Positions 1-5,862 of a stretch of 10,271 nt of DNA are shown piece after piece. Origin of the DNA: an uncultured Bacteroidota bacterium. GTDB taxonomy: Bacteria; Bacteroidota; Bacteroidia; Chitinophagales; Chitinophagaceae. The stretch covers positions 1-10,271 of the forward strand of contig CAMLKS010000058.1 of assembly GCA_946480675.1 (NCBI GenBank), read 5' to 3'. The notes beneath the pieces are model-generated. The model had not been told where the DNA came from. It worked only from the letters and a program-made list of their open reading frames with translations, and searched no databases. The position numbers were made by a program, and so were the translations under genes. Every line of letters begins with the position of its first letter. The stretch's first letter is position 1.

Positions 1-929
1 CAGAATGGATAACGAAAGAAGGCGAGAAGCTGTATACCAGTATTGGCTTTCCGGCACTGCCAAAAACCTTCTGGGAAAAATCGAGCCTGTACCCTTACCG
101 GGCAGATAGCAATGTGAAGAAGAACAACCACGCATCGGCATGGCATATGGACCTGAACAAGGATGTGCGCAGCCTGATGAGTGTAGAACCTAACAGCGAA
201 TGGTGGGAAACGGCCAACCACGAGCTGGGCCATATTTACTACTACATTACCTATACCAATAAAGATGTACCGCCACTGCTGCGTGGTGGCGCCAACCGTG
301 CGTATCATGAGGCCATTGGCAGCATGATGGGTATGGCAGCTATGCAAAAGCCCTACCTGGTAGGCCGTGGGCTGATAGATGGCAATGTAAAGACAGACAG
401 CATACAATCGCTGCTGAAAGAGGCACTGAACTCGGTAGTGTTTATCTTCTTCTCATCGGGCACGATGAGCAATTTTGAAAAAGCGATGTATGTAGATAGC
501 CTCTCGCCCGACCAGTTTAATGCCAAATGGTGGGAACTGGCTAAGAAGTACCAAGGTATTGTGCCGCCATCGGCTCGCGGCGAGGAGTACTGCGATGCGG
601 CTACCAAAACGCATATCAACGACGACCCCGCGCAGTATTATGACTATGCGCTTTCTTATGTGATATTGTACCAGCTGCACAACCACATAGCTAAAAACAT
701 ATTGAAGCAAGACCCGCGTGCTACCAACTATTATGGCCAAACGGGTATCGGCGATTTCCTGAAAAAGATAACCTATCCCGGCGCATCGAAAGACTGGCGC
801 GTGGTGCTGAAAGAAAGCACGGGCGATGAGCTGAATGCCAAAGCCATGCTGGAATACTTCCAACCACTGGTAAGCTGGCTGCAGGAGCAGAATAAGGGCA
901 GGAAGTATACGCTGCCGCAAACCTTGTAG
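1..929 (+). CDS. M2-family (ACE-like) zinc peptidyl-dipeptidase, 5'-truncated
   Basis: Partial gene entering from the left edge; the reading frame is open from base 3, giving 308 visible residues, about half of the usual ~600-residue M2 peptidase. The family removes dipeptides from peptide C-termini and is usually exported to the periplasm or surface; any signal peptide lies outside the window. Visible family landmarks in order: PALPKTFWEKS, then HASAW (substrate-binding region), the zinc motif HELGH (bases 219-233), the third zinc ligand Glu in HEAIG (Glu at 309-311), a Lys two residues before a His (TKTHI, matching the Lys/His that hold the substrate C-terminus), YDYALSY, and the tail AMLEYFQPLVSWL. 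An apparent GTG start at 114 is internal, because homology continues upstream of it. In human ACE a chloride-binding Arg precedes the second Tyr of the YIRY segment; here that position reads Asp (YYDY). Identity is confident; substrate is unknown. Confidence 0.93.
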   Translation, partial: EWITKEGEKLYTSIGFPALPKTFWEKSSLYPYRADSNVKKNNHASAWHMDLNKDVRSLMSVEPNSEWWETANHELGHIYYYITYTNKDVPPLLRGGANRAYHEAIGSMMGMAAMQKPYLVGRGLIDGNVKTDSIQSLLKEALNSVVFIFFSSGTMSNFEKAMYVDSLSPDQFNAKWWELAKKYQGIVPPSARGEEYCDAATKTHINDDPAQYYDYALSYVILYQLHNHIAKNILKQDPRATNYYGQTGIGDFLKKITYPGASKDWRVVLKESTGDELNAKAMLEYFQPLVSWLQEQNKGRKYTLPQTL

Positions 930-942
930 AAGCCCCTCCCGT

Positions 943-959
943 CCTCCCCCAAGGGGAGG
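943..959. repeat. C/G-rich hairpin, candidate dispersed intergenic repeat
   Basis: Perfect 7-bp inverted repeat CCTCCCC/GGGGAGG with a 3-nt loop, starting 14 bases after the peptidase stop codon. It is preceded by another C-rich block (CCCCTCCC at 933-940) that could pair alternatively with the same G-rich arm. No T run follows, so it does not look like an intrinsic terminator; a real terminator lies about 25 bases downstream. Short C/G-rich hairpins of this look occur as dispersed intergenic repeats in some Bacteroidota genomes (general recollection). Only one copy is in this window, so repeat status is inferred. Confidence 0.45.
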
Positions 960-984
960 TGATGGATAATGAATAGACAATAGT

Positions 985-1016
985 AAATCCCTTGCTTACT
1001 GCAAGGGATTTTTTTA
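985..1016 (+). terminator. Intrinsic terminator after the M2 peptidase gene
   Basis: An 11-bp perfect stem (985-995 with 1001-1011, core ATCCCTTGC/GCAAGGGAT), a 5-nt loop TTACT and a run of seven T (1009-1015). This is a textbook rho-independent terminator on the + strand. Its 3' arm and T run lie where the -33 region of the following asd promoter is expected, so the intergenic region is tightly packed. Confidence 0.88.
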
Positions 1017-1029
1017 TTACAGGTATCTA

Positions 1030-1037
1030 TATCTTTG
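1030..1037 (+). promoter_or_regulatory. Bacteroidota -7 promoter element for asd
   Basis: TATCTTTG matches the TAnnTTTG -7 consensus exactly and lies 29 bases before the asd ATG, predicting a leader of roughly 25 nt. No clear TTTG-like -33 element is seen; that position is occupied by the T run of the preceding terminator. The leader is A-rich (AAAAACAATAACA), as is usual where no Shine-Dalgarno site is used. Confidence 0.6.
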
Positions 1038-1066
1038 CAGCCCAAAATCTTTTAAAAACAATAACA

Positions 1067-2056
1067 ATGCGCGTAGCTGTAGTAGGTGCAACAGGCCTGG
1101 TAGGTAGTACCATGTTGCAAATCCTTGAGGAAAGGAACTTCCCTTTGACTGAACTGATACCGGTGGCTTCTGAGAAGTCGGTAGGTACGAAGGTGAAGTA
1201 TAAGGGTAAGGAATACAGCGTGGTCAATGCCGAAACAGCTATCAGCATGAAGCCGCAACTGGCTATCTTCTCTGCCGGTGGCAGCATATCGCTGGAGCTG
1301 GCACCAAAGTTTGCCGCGGTGGGCTGCTATGTGGTAGATAATTCATCGGCATGGCGTATGGACCCTACCAAGAAACTGGTAGTTCCCGAAGTGAATGGCA
1401 ATATACTGACCAAAGAAGACCTGATAATAGCCAACCCCAACTGCAGCACCATACAAATGGTGATGGTGTTGAAACCCCTGCACGATAAATACCACATTAA
1501 GCGTGTAGTGGTAAGCACTTACCAAAGCGTGAGCGGTACGGGCCAGAAAGCGGTAAAAGAAATGGAAGACCAGCGTGCGGGCGGCGATGGCTTTGGTGTG
1601 TACCCGCACCGGATAGACATGAACGTGCTGCCGCATATAGATGTGTTTCAGGACAACGGCTATACCAAAGAGGAAATGAAAATGGTGCAGGAAACCTGCA
1701 AGATATTGGGCGACGACAGCGTGAAGGTAACCGCTACTACCGTGCGCGTACCTGTAACAGGCGGCCACAGCGAAAGCGTGAACATAGAGTTTGAGAACGA
1801 CTTTGAAGAGAACGATGTGCGCGAGATACTGAGCAATATGCCCGGCGTAGTGGTAATAGACAATCCTAAGGCCAATGCTTACCCTATGCCGCTGGATGCA
1901 GCCGGGAAAGATGAAGTATTTGTAGGCCGCATACGCCGCGATTATACGCAACCTAATACATTAAACTGCTGGATAGTAGCTGATAACCTGCGCAAGGGTG
2001 CTGCAACTAACGCAGTACAAATAGCAAAATATCTTCATAATCAAGGTTGGCTATAA
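1067..2056 (+). CDS. asd: Aspartate-semialdehyde dehydrogenase
   Basis: Makes L-aspartate-4-semialdehyde from aspartyl phosphate with NADPH, the branch point to lysine/diaminopimelate, threonine and methionine, in the cytoplasm. The 329-residue protein is of normal family length. Visible: N-terminal nucleotide-binding motif GATGLVGS (residues 7-14), SSAWR (93-97), the active-site Cys126 in NPNCST, Gln153 in TYQSVSGTG, Arg227 in VRVPV and the catalytic His234 in GGHSESVN. The ATG at 1067 is chosen because MRVAVVGATG is the usual family N-terminus; an in-frame alternative start at 992 would place 25 extra residues across the terminator stem and the promoter. It stands alone between a terminator and the next gene's promoter, so it is probably monocistronic. 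Confidence 0.96.
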   Translation: MRVAVVGATGLVGSTMLQILEERNFPLTELIPVASEKSVGTKVKYKGKEYSVVNAETAISMKPQLAIFSAGGSISLELAPKFAAVGCYVVDNSSAWRMDPTKKLVVPEVNGNILTKEDLIIANPNCSTIQMVMVLKPLHDKYHIKRVVVSTYQSVSGTGQKAVKEMEDQRAGGDGFGVYPHRIDMNVLPHIDVFQDNGYTKEEMKMVQETCKILGDDSVKVTATTVRVPVTGGHSESVNIEFENDFEENDVREILSNMPGVVVIDNPKANAYPMPLDAAGKDEVFVGRIRRDYTQPNTLNCWIVADNLRKGAATNAVQIAKYLHNQGWL

Positions 2057-2070
2057 ACGGCACCTTTTTT
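2043..2070 (+). terminator. Weak candidate terminator at the end of asd
   Basis: AAGGT (2043-2047) can pair with ACCTT (2062-2066) across a 14-nt loop containing the asd stop codon, followed by T to 2070 (six T in all). The 5-bp stem is short and extends no further without mismatches. It is the only terminator-like structure here, so asd may instead rely on factor-dependent termination. Confidence 0.25.
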
Positions 2071-2124
2071 AGTCATAGAAATGTAAATAGTTGGATTTCA
2101 ATAATCTGATAGGGAGTGCAGGCG

Positions 2125-2132
2125 TACCTTTG
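2125..2132 (+). promoter_or_regulatory. Bacteroidota -7 promoter element for the HmuY-like gene
   Basis: TACCTTTG matches TAnnTTTG exactly, 22 bases before the ATG at 2155, predicting a leader of about 17 nt. A good -33 TTTG is not seen at the expected distance. The surrounding 2057-2124 is A/T-rich; no convincing palindromic iron-regulator site was identified. Confidence 0.6.
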
Positions 2133-2154
2133 CTATGTTAAAATACTCTTATAG

Positions 2155-3456
2155 ATGAAATTGAAATCTTTACTACTGTTTCCGGTTGTGGCTTTAGGGT
2201 TACAGACAAATGCCCAAACCTGGGTAGCCGACTCTGTACAAATGGGCCCCGGTTATGGCAATGACGTTTATTACAGCCTGAAAAATGATTCGGTTGGCGC
2301 TGCCGTAAATACAAACTGGCATTTAGGTTTTGAGATGATACCGGCTTATGGTAGCGTAGCTATCATTGCGAATCATGTGCAGGGTGCAGTAAAGGTATAT
2401 TCGCTACACAAAACTGTCAGCAGTTTCAATACATTGACATTTCCTGCTGATACCTTGACAAGAACCCAGCTGACCAATACCGACACCAGCTGGGACTGGG
2501 GTGCTTTAAATATGAATACATCAGGTGTTGTATTTGATTATGGTTGGGGTAAATATAACCCTACTACACATTATGTAGAAGGCGATTCATTGTATATGCT
2601 GAGTGTAGGTAACGGCCCTGCAACCAAGTACTATAAAATGCTGGTAAACCTTTATCATAGTACCCCGACCACTGATATCTATTATGCATTCCGTATAGCA
2701 GAGCTGGATGGCAGCAATGAATACCTGGATACGGTAAGAAAAGCGGGTTATGAGAATAAGAACTTTGCTTACTTCAATATCACCACCAATAGCATTTTTA
2801 ACCGCGAACCGGACAGGGAAACATGGGATGTACTGTTTACAAGGTATATGGAGTACGTAACCCCTCCGGGAGGTGGTGCAAAAGTACCTTACCCTGTTTC
2901 AGGTGTATTGTCTAACATCGGGGTAACGGTAGCAGAAGCACGCAAGATGAATCCGGATACGGCGACACACGGATGGCGTACTTATAATAGAAGCATAAAC
3001 GAAATAGGTTCTGACTGGAAAGTGTTTAACAATACTACCTTTCAATATGAATATGATACAGTGAGCTATTTTGTGAAAGCAACTGACGCTGCAATTTATC
3101 AGATCAAGTTTACCTCTTTTTCAAGCAGCACAGGTAAGTTCGTATTTGCAAAACGCATGGTTGCTTTCCCTGCAAGCGTAGGTCAGGTATCGAACTATAT
3201 AGCACGCCACAGCATAGTGCCGAACCCCGCGAGCAATGAGGCGAGCCTGTTGCTGGAATCGAACGAAGCAGTAGCTACTGCAAGGTTTATGGTAACAGAC
3301 ATCACCGGTAAGGTGATGGTAAATACCACGACAGCACTGAACAAAGGGCTGAATGCATTGCAGGTGAATACAAGCAACTATACAGCAGGTACTTACTTTG
3401 TAACCATCAGCAATGGCGCATGGACGGTAACTGAGAAGCTGGTAGTGCAGCATTAA
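2155..3456 (+). CDS. HmuY-like secreted protein with T9SS type A sorting domain
   Basis: A 433-residue exported protein. Residues 1-20 form a Sec signal peptide (basic start, hydrophobic core, cleavage likely after TNA before Gln21) with no lipobox Cys. The middle resembles the HmuY haem-binding family: ETWDVLFTRY (222-231), an IGSDWK segment (284-289), and VSYFVKATD followed by YQIKFTSF and GKFVFAK (303-333). An earlier block with NTNWHLGFEM (52-61) has the same flavour, but the first ~200 residues are otherwise not assigned. Residues ~348-433 form a T9SS sorting tail: VPNPASNEA, a GKVM-like turn, LNALQVNTSNYTAGTYFVTIS and a final EKLVVQH. Classical HmuY is a lipoprotein that captures haem for the receptor HmuR; here export by T9SS to the surface or medium is inferred. 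The next gene is a HmuR-like receptor, which supports the assignment. Haem ligands are not identified, so haem specificity is unproven. Confidence 0.82.
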   Translation: MKLKSLLLFPVVALGLQTNAQTWVADSVQMGPGYGNDVYYSLKNDSVGAAVNTNWHLGFEMIPAYGSVAIIANHVQGAVKVYSLHKTVSSFNTLTFPADTLTRTQLTNTDTSWDWGALNMNTSGVVFDYGWGKYNPTTHYVEGDSLYMLSVGNGPATKYYKMLVNLYHSTPTTDIYYAFRIAELDGSNEYLDTVRKAGYENKNFAYFNITTNSIFNREPDRETWDVLFTRYMEYVTPPGGGAKVPYPVSGVLSNIGVTVAEARKMNPDTATHGWRTYNRSINEIGSDWKVFNNTTFQYEYDTVSYFVKATDAAIYQIKFTSFSSSTGKFVFAKRMVAFPASVGQVSNYIARHSIVPNPASNEASLLLESNEAVATARFMVTDITGKVMVNTTTALNKGLNALQVNTSNYTAGTYFVTISNGAWTVTEKLVVQH

Positions 3457-3491
3457 TCAATAAAATGAAAAGCGGAGTTTGATTTATATGG

Positions 3492-3533
3492 AAAAAGTTC
3501 AGCTGCCCGCAATTAGGGTAGCTGAACTTTTTT
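3492..3533 (+). terminator. Strong hairpin with T run between HmuY-like and TonB receptor genes
   Basis: A near-perfect 17-bp stem (3492-3508 with 3516-3532, one G-T pair), a 7-nt loop GCAATTA and a terminal run of six T (3528-3533). By structure it is an intrinsic terminator for the upstream gene; the A-rich left arm would give a T run on the other strand as well. It ends 16 bases before the receptor ATG. No separate promoter fits in that gap, so it most likely acts as a partial terminator or attenuator inside the operon rather than an absolute end. Confidence 0.85.
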
Positions 3534-3549
3534 AACAAAGACCTTGAGT

Positions 3550-5823
3550 ATGTATCGCAGTATTTTACAAGTTGCCATTTTAGTATTGTTGAGTGTATGT
3601 GTCCAGGCACAAACGCTGCGCTTTACGGTGCTTGAAAAGGAAAGCAGGCAACCCATAGAGTTGGCGTATGTGAATGTATATGAATTGCCGAATAATGCTA
3701 TTCAAAATACTGTGCAAACAGATGTAATGGGGCTGGCTGAATTGCCATTAAATAAATATCCCTGCAAAATAGAAATCGTGTTACAGGGATATGAGCGGTA
3801 TGAAAGGGAGTTTGTTTCAGCTCCGCTAAATACATCAATGACTATTGCTCTTGGTAAAAAATATAGTTTGCTGGATGAAGTAGTAGTAACAGGTGTGAGT
3901 GAACCAGTAAGAATAAAAGATGCACTCTCATCGTATAAAGTGATAACACGTGCTATGATAGATGCGCAAGGTGCCGTAACACTGAATGAAGCCTTGAAGA
4001 ACCAACTGAACATGACAGTAGGTAATGATGGGATACTGGGGGCTACACTGCGCATGCAAAATATGGGCGGCGAGAAGATAAAAGTGCTGATAGATGGTAT
4101 GCCTGTAAATGGCAGGGAAAATGGCAACATCAACCTGTCGCAGATAAACATGAATAATGTAGAACGCATAGAGGTAATACAAGGCCCTATGAGCGTGGTA
4201 TATGGAACAGATGCATTGGGCGGCGTGATAAATGTAATAACAAGAAAGGAACACAAAAAAATAGGTGGGCGTATTAATACCTACTATGAAAGTGTGGGCA
4301 GGTATAATGTAGATGGTGCATTTACCTATAAACTGAAAGAAAAACATCAGTTTACCTTAGGTGGTGGTAGAAACTTTTTCCAGGGATACCAGTCTTTGGA
4401 TACGCCTATGACTGCTAACGGGCAAACAGCGCGTATAGAGCGTTCTTATTACTTTAAACCCAACGAGCAGTATATAGCTAACCTGGCATATGGGTATAAT
4501 GCAAAATCAGGCTTCAAGCTTAATGTTGCTTCCGACTTTTTGAAGGAAAAGGTAATAAACAAAGGAGGAATGCATGTATTTAATGCCTTTGAAGCAAAAG
4601 CCTTTGATGAATATTATCATACTACAAGATCGATAAACAGGCTATCTGCTGAAGGCAAGGTAGGTAAAACGGGCAAGTGGCAAAGCCAGAATAGTTATGC
4701 TGTTTATTACCGCATAAAGACCAAATGGAATACAGACCTCGTAACAATGAACCGTGAGCTTACAGAAGGGAAAGGTGACCAGGATACGTCTTTATTTCAA
4801 ACATATACCTTCAGGGGGAACTATAGCAATAAATGGGGCCGGTTAAGTTATACAGCAGGTTATGATGTTAACCTGGATTTTGCCAGAAGCCTCAAGATTC
4901 AACATGGTGATCCTAAAATGATACAGGATTATGCCGTATTCGGTAATGCATCATACGGATTGATAAAAGATAAATTAACATTGCAAGGTGGTTTGCGTGC
5001 AGCGTACAATACAACGTATCATCCGCCTGTCATTCCAAGCGTTAACCTGCTATATACACCCATTAGCCGCTTGCAGCTAAGAGCATCTTACTCTAAAGGC
5101 TACAGAGCACCTGGACTGAAGGAAATGTATCTGAGTTTCATTGACAATAATCACGAGATTCTCGGCAATACAAACCTGAGGCCGGAAGAAAGTAATCATG
5201 GACAACTCTCAGCATCCTATCAGTTCTATGAAAAGGGATCTGATTATTTACAACTGGTAGCAACAGGCTTTTATAACGATGTGAAAAATGGCATAGTACT
5301 CGTGCCTACAAGGCCATGGGATAGTACCAGTATTGAATATGCGTATAAGAATTTTTCACATCAATCCAATGCTATCGGTAATCTGCAATTAGACGGAAGG
5401 TTATACGGGTTGCATTTTGTACTGGGCTATGCATACAATTATACTTTTGAAGAAAAGGGTAATTATAAAGCATTTGGTGCTATTGAGCTAAACGGCTCAT
5501 TGCAATATGCAGTTCCTAAAACGGGTATTAACCTAAATCTGTTCTATAAATACACCGGCTCTCAGCCGGCTTTAATTACCAATATAGATGGTACGGTAAC
5601 ATATTCGGGTAATCAAAAAGCTTTTGGAATATGCGATGCATCTATAGAGAAGAAGTTTGTAAATAATAAGCTGCAGATAATAGCCGGTATCAAAAATGTA
5701 ATGGATGTGCGCAACAGGAGGGTTACCGGCATACCCATGTCGAATGGTGCACATGGTAACGGGTCTACAGGCTTCTTTATTCCCCGTAGCTTTTTTACAT
5801 CCTTGCATCTGATTATAGACTAA
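3550..5823 (+). CDS. TonB-dependent outer-membrane receptor, HmuR-like
   Basis: A 757-residue receptor that would import a ligand, probably haem or another iron source, across the outer membrane using TonB energy. Visible: signal peptide 1-20 (ending CVQA-Q), a carboxypeptidase-regulatory-like beta domain ~22-100, a TonB-box-like DEVVVTG (109-115), a plug with VLIDGMPVNG (179-188), VERIEVIQGPMSVVYGTDALGGVINVIT split over 204-231, then a beta barrel to the C-terminus. The barrel has YRAP (518-521) and NTNL (540-543) boxes with His535 between them, the arrangement known in haem receptors such as HmuR (which has YRAP and NPDL). The C-terminus ends LIID rather than in an aromatic residue. The ATG at 3550 is preferred over a TTG two codons upstream because it begins the signal peptide. 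It follows the HmuY-like gene by 93 bases, with a terminator-like hairpin between them. Haem as ligand is inferred; a related siderophore or cobalamin role is possible. Confidence 0.88.
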   Translation: MYRSILQVAILVLLSVCVQAQTLRFTVLEKESRQPIELAYVNVYELPNNAIQNTVQTDVMGLAELPLNKYPCKIEIVLQGYERYEREFVSAPLNTSMTIALGKKYSLLDEVVVTGVSEPVRIKDALSSYKVITRAMIDAQGAVTLNEALKNQLNMTVGNDGILGATLRMQNMGGEKIKVLIDGMPVNGRENGNINLSQINMNNVERIEVIQGPMSVVYGTDALGGVINVITRKEHKKIGGRINTYYESVGRYNVDGAFTYKLKEKHQFTLGGGRNFFQGYQSLDTPMTANGQTARIERSYYFKPNEQYIANLAYGYNAKSGFKLNVASDFLKEKVINKGGMHVFNAFEAKAFDEYYHTTRSINRLSAEGKVGKTGKWQSQNSYAVYYRIKTKWNTDLVTMNRELTEGKGDQDTSLFQTYTFRGNYSNKWGRLSYTAGYDVNLDFARSLKIQHGDPKMIQDYAVFGNASYGLIKDKLTLQGGLRAAYNTTYHPPVIPSVNLLYTPISRLQLRASYSKGYRAPGLKEMYLSFIDNNHEILGNTNLRPEESNHGQLSASYQFYEKGSDYLQLVATGFYNDVKNGIVLVPTRPWDSTSIEYAYKNFSHQSNAIGNLQLDGRLYGLHFVLGYAYNYTFEEKGNYKAFGAIELNGSLQYAVPKTGINLNLFYKYTGSQPALITNIDGTVTYSGNQKAFGICDASIEKKFVNNKLQIIAGIKNVMDVRNRRVTGIPMSNGAHGNGSTGFFIPRSFFTSLHLIID

Positions 5824-5848
5824 TTACTACAGGAAAGCAGAAATACCC

Positions 5849-5856
5849 GACCTTTG
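5849..5856 (+). promoter_or_regulatory. Imperfect -7 element overlapping an inverted repeat before the ABC exporter gene
   Basis: GACCTTTG differs from TAnnTTTG at its first base only and ends 6 bases before the ATG at 5863, so a transcript from it would be leaderless or nearly so. It lies in the loop of an inverted repeat ATACCC (5843-5848)/GGGTAT (5859-5864) whose right arm includes the first two bases of the start codon. The gene could equally be read from the upstream receptor operon, 39 bases away. Confidence 0.35.
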
Positions 5857-5862
5857 CGGGGT

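Noticed and set aside
453..980. 175-codon open frame on the - strand across the peptidase gene
   Set aside because: It is antisense to strongly conserved M2 peptidase sequence, has no recognisable motif, and runs into the terminator region; a frame shadow.
992..1066. 25-codon N-terminal extension of asd
   Set aside because: It would start in the terminator stem, span the -7 element, and precede the normal family N-terminus.
1343..1951. 202-codon open frame on the - strand across asd
   Set aside because: It lies entirely opposite a conserved enzyme, is rich in His/Tyr/Val in the way frame shadows are, and shows no domain.
2057..2124. Fur-like iron box upstream of the HmuY-like gene
   Set aside because: AATAATCTGATA resembles part of a Fur site, but no proper palindrome could be built, so it is not reported as a feature.
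3702..4256. 184-codon open frame on the - strand across the TonB receptor
   Set aside because: It is opposite the conserved plug domain, with no start signal or promoter of its own.
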